DNA of 64,000 nt, from NCBI RefSeq assembly GCF_014358075.1, contig NZ_JACONT010000016.1, forward strand, positions 1 through 64,000, given 5' to 3'. The notes beneath the pieces are model-generated. The model was not told the origin of the DNA. It did no database searches and worked only from the letters and a program-made list of their open reading frames with translations. The translations under genes were made by a program, and so were the position numbers. The DNA comes from Sphingomonas albertensis. Its GTDB lineage: Bacteria > Pseudomonadota > Alphaproteobacteria > Sphingomonadales > Sphingomonadaceae. Shown here in pieces: positions 26,128 through 33,873 of this stretch. Each line of letters begins with the position of its first letter. Positions within the stretch are counted from its first letter, which is position 1.

Positions 26128-27474
26128 ATGCTGACCCCAGACCAAGCCCGCGACCGCGCCCACGACATCGTCCAGCGCGCGAGGGCGGCGGGCGCCGACG
26201 CCGCCGACGCGGTCTTCGCCGCCGACGCCGCGCTCGACGTGTCGATCCGCCTCGGCAAGCTCGAGGATATCGGCCGCTCCGAAAGCGAGGATCTGGGCCT
26301 GCGCGTGTTCGTCGGCCAGCGTTCCGCCAGCGTATCCACTTCCGACCTGTCGACCGCCGCGATGGACGCGCTCGTCGAACGCGCGGTGGCGATGGCACGC
26401 GAAGCCCCCGAAGATCCCTGGGCCGGTCTCGCCCCCGCCGACCGCCTTCTCCACGGCATCATCCCGATGCTAGGCCTCGACGACGGCGGCGAAGCCAGCC
26501 CCGAGCAACTCCGCGACGCAGCCCTCGAAGCCGAGGACGCCGCCCGCGCCGTCCCCGGTGTTTCGAACAGCGAAGGCGGCGGCGCCAGCGCCTCGCGCAG
26601 CGTCTGGGCACTCGCCACCAGCCACGGTTTCGCCGGCGCCTATGCCGCGACGGGCTACGGTGTTTCGGCCAGCGTCTTGGCGGGTGAAGGTGGCACCATG
26701 CAGCGCGATTACGCGCACAGCAGCGCCCGCCTCCGCGCGCATCTCGAAGCACCCGAAGCGATCGGCCGCCGCGCCGGCGAACAGGCGGTGGCCCGTCTCA
26801 ACCCCGGCCGTCTCGTCAGCGGCCCCACCACGATCGTCTACGACCGCCGCGTCGGCGGATCGTTGGTCGGCCACATGCTCGGCGCGATCTCCGGCCAGGC
26901 GATCACGCGGAAGACCAGCTTCCTGCTCGATTCGCTCGGCAGCCAGGTGTTCGCGCACGGCATCACCATCCGCGACGATCCGCACCGCCCGCACGGCCTG
27001 CGCTCGCGTCCGTTCGACGGCGAGGGGCTCCCCGTCTCGCCGAGCGACATCATCGAGGACGGCATGCTCGAACGCTGGCTACTCGACTCCGCCTCGGCAC
27101 GCCAGCTCGGCCTCGAACCCACCGGCCACGCCGCCCGCGGTGTCGGCGGCGGCCCCGGCGTGGCGACCAGCAACGTGTTCATGGAACCGGGCCACGTCCC
27201 GCTTGAAACGCTGATCGCGGACATCACGTCGGGCGTCTACGTCACCGAGTTGATGGGCGGCGGCGCGAACGGCGTCACCGGCGACTACAGCCGTGGCGCG
27301 GCAGGCTTCCGCATCGAGAACGGCCAGATCACCACGCCGGTCGCGGAGTTCACGATCGCCGGCAACGTGAAGGACATGTTCCTCGCGATGACCCCCGCCA
27401 ACGATCTCGAATTCCGCTACGGCGTCAACGTGCCGACCCTGCGCGTGGAGGGCATGACGGTGGCGAGTGGCTGA
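26128..27474 (+). CDS. pmbA: TldD/PmbA-family metallopeptidase PmbA
   Basis: PmbA (TldE) pairs with TldD to form a protease that degrades unfolded peptides and matures microcin-type peptides. The 448-residue length is usual. Recognisable parts are DVSIRLGKLEDIGRSESEDLGLRVFVGQRSA (about 33-63), the conserved VYDRRVGGSLVGHMLGAISGQAI region (about 232-254), GVGGGPGVATSNVFMEPG and AAGFRIENGQITTPVAEFTIAGNVKDMF near the C-terminus. The HExxxH motif of TldD is absent, as expected for PmbA. tldD is not in this window. The next gene starts inside its 3' end. Confidence 0.95.
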   Translation: MLTPDQARDRAHDIVQRARAAGADAADAVFAADAALDVSIRLGKLEDIGRSESEDLGLRVFVGQRSASVSTSDLSTAAMDALVERAVAMAREAPEDPWAGLAPADRLLHGIIPMLGLDDGGEASPEQLRDAALEAEDAARAVPGVSNSEGGGASASRSVWALATSHGFAGAYAATGYGVSASVLAGEGGTMQRDYAHSSARLRAHLEAPEAIGRRAGEQAVARLNPGRLVSGPTTIVYDRRVGGSLVGHMLGAISGQAITRKTSFLLDSLGSQVFAHGITIRDDPHRPHGLRSRPFDGEGLPVSPSDIIEDGMLERWLLDSASARQLGLEPTGHAARGVGGGPGVATSNVFMEPGHVPLETLIADITSGVYVTELMGGGANGVTGDYSRGAAGFRIENGQITTPVAEFTIAGNVKDMFLAMTPANDLEFRYGVNVPTLRVEGMTVASG

Positions 27475-28285
27475 CCCGCGCCGCCGCGGGCCGGAACGGT
27501 CGCCGGAATGGCTGCGCGCGATGGCCGACGCCGTCGCGAAGATCGCCATGGAGGCCGGCGCGATGGCGCACGACCGCTTCGACACCGATTTCCAGCGCTG
27601 GGAAAAGACCCCCGGCAGCCCGGTCTGCGAACTCGACATCGCGATCGACCGGATGCTCAAGTCCCGCCTGTCGACCCTGCTCCCCGAGGCAGGCTGGCTC
27701 TCCGAGGAAACCGCCGACAACGCCGACCGCCTCGCGCATGACCTGCTCTGGGTGGTCGACCCGATCGACGGGACGCGCGACTATATCCGCGCCCGTCCCG
27801 GCTGGTGCGTCTCGATCGCGCTGGTCGACCGCGGCCGCCCGGTGATCGGCATCCTCGACGCCCCCACGCGCGACGAGCACTGGCGCGCGGTGGTCGGGCA
27901 GGGCGCCACCCGCAACGGCGTGGCGCTCCAGACCGGCACCCGCACCGAATTCGCCGGCAGCCGCACCCCCGTCGACGCCCTCCCCAAAGCCGACCGCGAC
28001 CTCGTTATGGTCCACAAGCCCAACTCGATCGCGCTCCGCATAGCCATGGTCGCCGCCGACGAAGCCGACCTCGTCGCGACGCTCCGCTGGGGCAACGAAT
28101 GGGACATCGCCGCGGCAGTGCTGGTCGCCAGCGAAGCGGGGGCGACGGTGAGCGACGCGCTCGGCGCGCCGCTGGTGTTCAACAAACCGCGGCCGCAGGC
28201 GTTCGGGGTGTTGGCCTGCATTCCGGGGATACACGGCGCGGCGGTCGAACGGTTGGCCGACCGGGCGCGCACCGTACTGGGTTGA
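27467..28285 (+). CDS. Inositol-monophosphatase-family phosphatase, CysQ-like
   Basis: The 272-residue protein is a magnesium-dependent, lithium-sensitive phosphatase. Metal-site motifs are present: WLSEETADN (E80, E81), WVVDPIDGTRDYI (D98, D101) and the late GNEWDIAAAVLVASEAGATVSD. The closest role is 3'(2'),5'-bisphosphate nucleotidase (CysQ) or inositol-1-phosphatase; sequence alone does not decide. The GTG at 27467 overlaps the pmbA stop by eight bases and implies coupling; an ATG at 27508 is an alternative. Confidence 0.9.
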   Translation: MADPRRRGPERSPEWLRAMADAVAKIAMEAGAMAHDRFDTDFQRWEKTPGSPVCELDIAIDRMLKSRLSTLLPEAGWLSEETADNADRLAHDLLWVVDPIDGTRDYIRARPGWCVSIALVDRGRPVIGILDAPTRDEHWRAVVGQGATRNGVALQTGTRTEFAGSRTPVDALPKADRDLVMVHKPNSIALRIAMVAADEADLVATLRWGNEWDIAAAVLVASEAGATVSDALGAPLVFNKPRPQAFGVLACIPGIHGAAVERLADRARTVLG

Positions 28286-28348
28286 CGGCAATGATAAGGT
28301 GGTGAGTGGTCCGATCTTTTCTGGGCAGGAAAAGACAATTTCAGCAGG

Positions 28349-28909
28349 TTATTGAGCTGGCGAATTAAACGTTAGCTTTTCCCAGTCTTCAAAATAGGCT
28401 TCGTCCTTGGGTCTGGCGCGGATCATATCAATATAGTCCTGAGCATCAACGCCAGTCTCTTCGATCAGCGCATTCGCAACCTTTCGGAAATGGTCTGCAG
28501 TAAGGGCACAAGCGCCTGCGATCACATCGATGCCCCGCTCGCTCCAGAGGTTATGTATGTGGCACTGCCAGAAGTTATGCGCCAGATAGTCGCGGCCATC
28601 CTTGGCGATGCTTAGCGCGTCCCGAAGCAATTCGGACAGCTTGAATGCTCTAAGCAAACGACCTTGAACCGTGGCGAAGTTTCCGCGCATCACGTTGGTA
28701 ATAAGCGCTCTGTGTTCGGCAGCGTTCGTCTCGGCCATAGCTCGCTCGCCAAGTCTGAGCACTTCTGCCTTCACGATAATCAACGCCATCAGTTGTTCAA
28801 GCGCGGACGCGGCTGTCATGGCATGACCGTACGCTTCGAATGCCCGAAACCAATCTACGCCGTCAGGAGGTTCGCCGAACCAAACTGCGATATCGTGCTT
28901 GTCGGGCAT
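28349..28909 (-). CDS. HEPN-like protein in AT-richer islet
   Basis: I do not recognise a named family. The 186-residue product is predicted to be almost wholly helical and contains GRDYLAHNFW (105-114). R106 and H111 there fit the Rx4-6H signature of HEPN RNase domains, and the Asp after the Arg and the polar residue before the His are compatible. Long helices precede it (GHAMTAASALEQLMALIIVKAEVLRLGERAMAE). By hand, G+C in two 60-base stretches here is 29 and 34, much below the neighbours. Its ATG overlaps the stop of an upstream 67-codon frame (TGATG). It may be a toxin or defence-related protein, but this is inference. Confidence 0.7.
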   Translation of the reverse strand: MPDKHDIAVWFGEPPDGVDWFRAFEAYGHAMTAASALEQLMALIIVKAEVLRLGERAMAETNAAEHRALITNVMRGNFATVQGRLLRAFKLSELLRDALSIAKDGRDYLAHNFWQCHIHNLWSERGIDVIAGACALTADHFRKVANALIEETGVDAQDYIDMIRARPKDEAYFEDWEKLTFNSPAQ

Positions 28910-29112
28910 CAAATCCCAGACCTCGGTAAAGCGTTACGCGTTCGGGTGCCGCTATGGTCAGCGCAATAGAGCAAGCTATGCCATGTCACACGTCCAGAAG
29001 TCCTCAACGTAGCATGATCGAGAATAGCGGCATCAAGCTCGCTTTTCTTCAAGTCGTCGCCATTGATAACGCATTGTAGGCTGTTGATCAGGAACGTTCG
29101 CGCGTCGGTCAT
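28909..29112 (-). CDS. Small protein upstream of and coupled to the HEPN-like gene
   Basis: A 67-residue frame from the ATG at 29112 (MTDARTFLINSLQCVINGDDL...) ends in a TGA that overlaps the ATG of the HEPN-like gene by one base. A TTG start at 29130 would add six residues. The N-terminal part (ARTFLINSLQCVINGDDLKKSELDAAILDHA) looks like a normal helical protein; the C-terminus (HSGTRTRNALPRSGI) is less convincing. It could be an antitoxin-like partner, or the end may be altered by a frameshift. Family unknown. Confidence 0.45.
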   Translation of the reverse strand: MTDARTFLINSLQCVINGDDLKKSELDAAILDHATLRTSGRVTWHSLLYCADHSGTRTRNALPRSGI

Positions 29113-29200
29113 GTCGTCAAACTGCCCCAACGCTAGCGATCCGGCAATGTCCGTTATTCAGATTTTAATCCGGCCAATTACGGTCTGGCTTGAGGGAAAT

Positions 29201-29380
29201 CTACCGAAACGCGAGAGCTACGCGCCTGCCCTTCGTGCGGCTGGTCAGGTGGAAGTGTAGGCACCGGTCGCACCGATACGCCCTGAGCGGCACGCGTCCG
29301 GTTTGCGCCACCGCTAGCGCATCCGCCTCCGACACGAACCGTGCCTTTCGGCGGCAGACGCTGAGCCGGGTGCGTTTCAC
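29201..29380 (-). CDS. 59-aa Cys/His protein (putative zinc-binding), last gene of telA operon
   Basis: This short frame begins with GTG at 29380, eight bases after AAGGA and only four bases downstream of the preceding gene's stop codon. The product begins VKRTRLSVCRRKARFVSEAD (the GTG is read as Met in vivo). Its middle contains VPLRAYRCDRCLHFHLTSR, a compact CxxCxxHxH pattern that suggests a zinc-binding knuckle; a basic end follows (KGRRVALAFR). Small proteins ending in YRCxxCxxxHLTSR are familiar to me from other proteobacteria and phages, without known function. It is probably the third gene of the telA operon. Confidence 0.75.
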   Translation of the reverse strand: MKRTRLSVCRRKARFVSEADALAVAQTGRVPLRAYRCDRCLHFHLTSRTKGRRVALAFR

Positions 29381-29384
29381 CTGC

Positions 29385-30092
29385 TCAGTCCTTGTACTTC
29401 ATCTCCAGGAAGCGACCGCGGGTCGAGAGGTTGTCGAGGTCGCTTTGCGCGAGGCGGGCGGTCATCTCGCCGATTTCCTGCTCGATCAGCTTCAGGCCGT
29501 CGACCAGTTCGGCGTCGGGCGTGCGGCCGTTGCGCGGGGTGGTGCGGAGCGACGCCGGGACCTTTTCGTAATCCTTGACGAAGGCGGGCAATTGTTCGCC
29601 GATCAGTTTGCGCACGTCGACCGCTTCCTGCGTGTTCGCGTCGAGCGTCGCCAACTGCGGCGTCAGCGTTTCGAGACGCAGGCCTATCCGGTCGACCAGC
29701 GTCATCGCGGATGCGGGGAGGGCGGGGCGCTGCGCCTCCAGCCAGCGTTCGGTCTGTGCGGGGAGGGCGCGGATGTCGACTGCCGCGAGCCGCTCCGGCG
29801 TCGGCGCGCGTTCCGCCGGCCAGACCGCGAACAGCACCGTCGCGGCGACCAGCAGCGCCATCACCAGCATCGCGCCGCCGATCCCGAGTGGCACGATCCA
29901 GCCGATCACCATCGCCGCGATCAGGATCGCCACGTCGGCGACCGCGATCCGGGTCAGCCGCTTGCCGATCGCCTGCGTCTGCCTCGCCCGCCCCCGCGAT
30001 GGCGTACGCGCGATGGCGGTGCCCGTCCGGTCGTCCGAAATGCGCGACCAGGAGGCGCGGGCGCTGGCGATGGCGTCGTCGACTTCGCTCAC
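29385..30092 (-). CDS. TelA-partner membrane protein, XpaC-like
   Basis: The 235-residue product has a basic N-terminal third (RTPSRGRARQTQAIGKRLTR), two adjacent membrane helices (about 47-66 and 71-90), and a long helical cytoplasmic domain (about 95-235) ending LEMKYKD. It lies five bases behind telA. In Bacillus and many proteobacteria telA is paired with xpaC, a two-helix membrane gene of similar layout, so I infer an XpaC-like role. Sequence similarity to XpaC itself is not obvious by eye. Confidence 0.75.
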   Translation of the reverse strand: MSEVDDAIASARASWSRISDDRTGTAIARTPSRGRARQTQAIGKRLTRIAVADVAILIAAMVIGWIVPLGIGGAMLVMALLVAATVLFAVWPAERAPTPERLAAVDIRALPAQTERWLEAQRPALPASAMTLVDRIGLRLETLTPQLATLDANTQEAVDVRKLIGEQLPAFVKDYEKVPASLRTTPRNGRTPDAELVDGLKLIEQEIGEMTARLAQSDLDNLSTRGRFLEMKYKD

Positions 30093-30097
30093 GAGGG

Positions 30098-31309
30098 TTA
30101 CATCGCCTCCAGCTTGAACGGGCTGGCCGACGGTCCGCCCAACTGCCCCTGCGTTGCGCCTTCAGCCCGCGCGATATAACCACGCGATTTGTCGACCTCG
30201 TTCGACAGCGCGCCGACCGTGACCTTCATCGAATCGAGCGCCTTCAGCTTGAACACGTCGATCGCGTCCATCGTGTCGTAGATATTCTGGAACGCGCGTT
30301 GCAGCGTTTCCAGCGGGATCGTCGCCGACGCGGCCTGTTCGTGGATCTGCGCGGTCTGCGATTTGAGCAGCTTGCCGGTCGAATCGATGATGTTCGCGGT
30401 GGTCGTGTTGAGCGCGGTGATCTGCTCCAGCACCAGCTTCTGGTTGGTCAGCGCCTGCGCCACCGTCACCGCGGTGCGCAGCGCCGACACGGTCGTGGTC
30501 GAGGCGCGATCGACGCCCTTCACCAGCTCGACATTGTTCTTCTTGACCAGGTCGAGCGCGAGATAGCCCTGCACGGTCACCGCCATCTGAGTCAGCAGAT
30601 CCTGCGTGCGCTGGCGCGTGTAGAACAACGCCGTCTCGCGGATCGCCTTCGCCTTGGCGGGATCGCTGTGGTCGAGGTCGTTGGCGACGTCCTCCAGCTT
30701 GGCGTCCATCGTCTTCGACAGATGGATCATCTGCTCGAGCCGGCCCATCGCCGCCCACAGGTTCGCGCGCTCGGTATCGATCGCGGCGTTATCCATCAGC
30801 AGCTCGTCCTTGCCCGAGCCGAGGCTCTTCAGGATCTGCGCGATGTGCGTCTGCGACGATTTATAGCCGTCGAAATAATTGCGCATCTTGCCACCGAACG
30901 GGATGATCCCGAACAGCTTCTGCGGCGCGGTGAGGTTGCCCTTCTTGCCCGGATCGAGATCCTCGACGACGCGGCGCAGCTCGGCCAGATCCTTGCCGAC
31001 GCCGGTCTCCTGATCCATCGCCTTGACCGGGCGATCGAGGAAGCGGTTCGACTGGCCGGCGGCTTCGCGGATTTCCTTCGCGCCCATCGCGGTAATCGCG
31101 TCGACACGCTTGCCGAACTCGGGCGAATTGACGTCCTGCGCGACGAGATCGGTGACGAAGCCCGACACGCGCTCCTCAAGCTGCGACTTCACGCCGGCAT
31201 CGACGGGCACCAGCCCGGACGCCTTCGCGGCGGCGACGGTCGGCACCGGATCGGGCGGGGTCAACACCAGGCCCGGCTCTTCCGTCAGCGTGTTCGGGGT
31301 CGTCGCCAT
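30098..31309 (-). CDS. TelA-family (toxic anion resistance) protein
   Basis: Members are linked to tellurite resistance and to envelope-active antibiotics; the molecular function is unsettled. The 403-residue product, from the ATG at 31309 preceded by GGAG, is helical throughout. It contains family blocks NRFLDRPVKAMDQETGVGKDLAELRRVVEDLDPGK, FGIIPFGGKMRNYFDGYKSSQTHI, and NNVELVKGVDRASTTTVSALRTAVTVAQALTNQKLVLEQI. An in-frame ATG at 31384 would add 25 residues of poor quality. It heads an operon with the XpaC-like gene and the 59-residue Cys/His protein. Confidence 0.92.
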   Translation of the reverse strand: MATTPNTLTEEPGLVLTPPDPVPTVAAAKASGLVPVDAGVKSQLEERVSGFVTDLVAQDVNSPEFGKRVDAITAMGAKEIREAAGQSNRFLDRPVKAMDQETGVGKDLAELRRVVEDLDPGKKGNLTAPQKLFGIIPFGGKMRNYFDGYKSSQTHIAQILKSLGSGKDELLMDNAAIDTERANLWAAMGRLEQMIHLSKTMDAKLEDVANDLDHSDPAKAKAIRETALFYTRQRTQDLLTQMAVTVQGYLALDLVKKNNVELVKGVDRASTTTVSALRTAVTVAQALTNQKLVLEQITALNTTTANIIDSTGKLLKSQTAQIHEQAASATIPLETLQRAFQNIYDTMDAIDVFKLKALDSMKVTVGALSNEVDKSRGYIARAEGATQGQLGGPSASPFKLEAM

Positions 31310-31461
31310 GCTCGTGTCTCCGTTCGGTGGGGCATCGTGGCTGCAACCCGCCCCGCGTTCAAGTGGCGTATATAGATAATACACTCAGGCTTGCCAACTG
31401 CTCTCCTTGAAACCGGGCGGCCGCGTGGACAGCTTGTCGGCGACATCACAGGAGTTCCAGC

Positions 31462-32475
31462 ATGCGCGCCATCGGCTATACCAAGTCGCTCCCGATCGAC
31501 GATCCGCAGTCGCTCGTCGACCTCGATCTCCCCAAGCCCGAGGCGACCGGCCGCGACCTGCTGGTCGAGGTGAAGGCGGTTTCGGTCAACCCGGTCGACA
31601 CCAAGATCCGCCAGCGTCGCGAAGACCCGGACGGCACGCCGCAGGTGCTCGGCTGGGACGCATCGGGCGTCGTCGTCGCGGTCGGTCCGGACGTGACAGG
31701 GTTCAAGGTCGGCGATGACGTGTTCTACGCAGGCGCGATCGACCGACCCGGTACCAATTCCGAATATCACCTCGTCGACGAACGCATCGTCGGCCACAAG
31801 CCGCAGTCGCTCGACTGGGCGCAGGCGGCGGCGCTGCCGCTGACGTCGGTCACCGCGTGGGAGACGCTGTTCGACCGGCTCGACGTGCGCAAACCCGTCC
31901 CCGGCGCGGCGAACGCGATCCTGATCATCGGCGGGGCAGGCGGGGTCGGCTCGATCACGATCCAGCTCGCGCGGCAACTCACCGACCTGACCGTGATCGC
32001 CACCGCGTCACGCGACGAGACGCGCGGCTGGGTCGAGGAGCTCGGCGCGCATCACGTGATCGACCACCGCAAACCGCTCGCCGCGCAGGTCGAGGCGCTC
32101 GGGCTCGGCGCGCCGGGGTTCGTGTTCTCTACGACGCATACCGACGAGCATATCGCCGAGATCGGCGAACTGCTGGCGCCGCAGGGCCGGCTGGCGTTGA
32201 TCGACGATCCGAAGACGCTCGACATCGTGCCGCTGAAGCAGAAGTCGATCTCGGTCCACTGGGAGCTGATGTACACGCGCTCGCTGTTCCAGACCGCGGA
32301 CATGGGCGAGCAGGGGGTGTTGCTCGACGAGGTCGCGCGGCTGCTGGATGCGGGGACGATCCGGACGACGCTGGCGGAGAATTTCGGGCGGATCGACGCG
32401 GCGAACTTGCGCAAGGCGCATGAGCGGATCGAGAGCCACACCGCCAAGGGGAAGATCGTGCTGGAGGGATTCTGA
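31462..32475 (+). CDS. Zinc-type alcohol dehydrogenase-like oxidoreductase (quinone reductase family)
   Basis: The 337-residue protein is a medium-chain dehydrogenase/reductase. It has the GroES-like N-domain (EVKAVSVNPVDTKIRQ, LGWDASGVVVAVGPDVTGFKVGDDVFYAG) and a Rossmann domain with ILIIGGAGGVGSITIQLARQL (about 153-173). The catalytic zinc cysteines are missing, as in the quinone oxidoreductase/zeta-crystallin branch annotated as zinc-binding alcohol dehydrogenase family. It probably reduces small quinones or enones with NADPH. GGAG precedes the ATG. It is a single gene with a repeat-filled gap after it. Confidence 0.93.
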   Translation: MRAIGYTKSLPIDDPQSLVDLDLPKPEATGRDLLVEVKAVSVNPVDTKIRQRREDPDGTPQVLGWDASGVVVAVGPDVTGFKVGDDVFYAGAIDRPGTNSEYHLVDERIVGHKPQSLDWAQAAALPLTSVTAWETLFDRLDVRKPVPGAANAILIIGGAGGVGSITIQLARQLTDLTVIATASRDETRGWVEELGAHHVIDHRKPLAAQVEALGLGAPGFVFSTTHTDEHIAEIGELLAPQGRLALIDDPKTLDIVPLKQKSISVHWELMYTRSLFQTADMGEQGVLLDEVARLLDAGTIRTTLAENFGRIDAANLRKAHERIESHTAKGKIVLEGF

Positions 32476-32511
32476 GCCTTCCGACTTTCCAGAGCGTCCC
32501 GTTAACCTAGG

Positions 32512-32620
32512 CCACCACTCCGGCGAAGGCCGGGGCCCAATTGGGGGGACGTTGCTAACGGATGGCGGTGCTCCATTATTAGCACCTTTCCAATTGGGCC
32601 CCGGCCTTCGCCGGGGTGGA
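32512..32620. repeat. REPIN-like element, family A copy 4
   Basis: CCACTCCGGCGAAGGCCGGG GCCCAATTGG pairs with CCAATTGGGCCCCGGCC TTCGCCGGGGTGG. Inside lies TTGCTAACGGATGGCGGTGC, which in reverse matches the inner part of the copy at 57309. With the family-G element at 32649 it fills the gap 32476-32805. Confidence 0.9.
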
Positions 32621-32648
32621 TAGAATGGAGGGCGGAGCGCTTCTTCTC

Positions 32649-32728
32649 GTTCCCTCGCGGACGAGGGGGCCTAGGAACCAGGGACGACACCGCTTGTGAC
32701 CCTGGGCCCCCGCGTTCGCGGGGGAACG
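32649..32728. repeat. Paired palindromic element, family G
   Basis: GTTCCCTCGCGGACGAGGGG GCCTAGG ... CCTGGGCCCCCGCG TTCGCGGGGGAAC, with about 25 bp between the arms. Confidence 0.75.
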
Positions 32729-32805
32729 GCATTGGTTCGGCGGAAGGCGCATCTCACCGCCGAATGAGACTGGCGGCGGCGCAAACACACGATACGCTGC
32801 GCACC

Positions 32806-33783
32806 ATGCTCCGCCCGCTGATCCTCGCGCTTGCGCTCCTCCCCGCGGCCGCCACGAATCGTCCCCCGCCAGCCGACCCGCTCACCGCCACGATCCACAC
32901 CGAAGACGCCGACCGCTTCGCCGCGCTGTTCGCCAAAACCAAGGGCAGACCCACCGCCGCGCAACTGAAGCGCGACTATCTCGACAAAGGCAGTTTCGGG
33001 ATCGGCGTCTTCACCCCCGGCCGGATCGTCGACGCGGACAATCTCGCGCGCGCCATCGCCGCCAACCCGACGCGGTATGCACAGGCGATCAAGACCTGCC
33101 TCCCCGCCGCCAAGGCCGCCACCGCCGATCTCCGCGCGATCTATCTCGGCCTGCACGGCGCACTCCCCGACGTGAAGCTCCCGCAGGTCTATATAGTCTT
33201 CGGCGCAAACACCTCCGGCGGCACCGCCAAACCCGGCGCGCAGGTGCTCGGGCTCGAAGTGCTGTGCCGCATGTCGCCGACCCCGGAGAAACTCCGCCAG
33301 ACGCTCCGCCATTTCTTCGCGCACGAGACGGTACATTCCTTCCAGCAGGATGCGGGCATGACGCTCGCCCGCGACCCTTTGCTCACCGCGATCCTCGTAG
33401 AGGGTGCCGCCGACTTCATCGCCCAGCTCGTCACCGGCGAGGAGCCCGACGCCGCCCGCGCCGCCTGGGCCACCTTTCGCGAAGCCGAACTCTGGCGCCA
33501 GATGCAGGCCGACATCGCGCTCACCCGCAAGCTCACCGACAAGGACGACCCCGAGGAAGGCTCGCCCGAAGCCAAGGCCTATGCCCGCTGGATCGGCAAC
33601 TACTCCACGCCGCCCGCCGGCTGGCCTCCCGAACTCGGCTATTGGATGGGGCTGCGGATCTGGCAGCGTTACTATGCCGCCGCCCCCGACAAGCACGCCG
33701 CGCTGAGGGCAATGCTGGCGGTCCGCGATCCCCGTGCTATTCTCGCCGCCGGAACATACAAGCGCCGCGGAGGTTCCCTCTAA
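32806..33783 (+). CDS. Secreted putative zinc metalloprotease (DUF2268-like)
   Basis: The 325-residue product has a signal peptide (MLRPLILALALLPAAA) and a zinc-protease motif HETVHSFQQ (HExxH at 173-177). A possible third ligand is E199 in LVEGAADFIAQL, spaced as in the gluzincin-like DUF2268 predicted proteases. Substrate unknown; it should act in the periplasm. A start 14 codons earlier (32764) would bury the signal peptide, so I use the ATG at 32806. It is probably monocistronic; typA follows 90 bp later. Confidence 0.82.
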   Translation: MLRPLILALALLPAAATNRPPPADPLTATIHTEDADRFAALFAKTKGRPTAAQLKRDYLDKGSFGIGVFTPGRIVDADNLARAIAANPTRYAQAIKTCLPAAKAATADLRAIYLGLHGALPDVKLPQVYIVFGANTSGGTAKPGAQVLGLEVLCRMSPTPEKLRQTLRHFFAHETVHSFQQDAGMTLARDPLLTAILVEGAADFIAQLVTGEEPDAARAAWATFREAELWRQMQADIALTRKLTDKDDPEEGSPEAKAYARWIGNYSTPPAGWPPELGYWMGLRIWQRYYAAAPDKHAALRAMLAVRDPRAILAAGTYKRRGGSL

Positions 33784-33873
33784 AGGCGACGAAATGCCGC
33801 TGCGTCTTCCCGCGGCGCAACAATTACGCTATGGCGCGCGCCAACCCCGTTCCTCGATCAAGAGAATACATTC

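Noticed and set aside
28905..28990. Possible tRNA 3' fragment or attachment site beside the HEPN-like islet
   Set aside because: The sequence has a weak T-arm-like string only, with no acceptor stem and no matching tRNA in the window.
29190..30179. 329-codon plus-strand open frame over the telA operon
   Set aside because: It is antisense to the XpaC-like gene and the 59-codon gene, which have good ribosome binding sites and protein-like composition.
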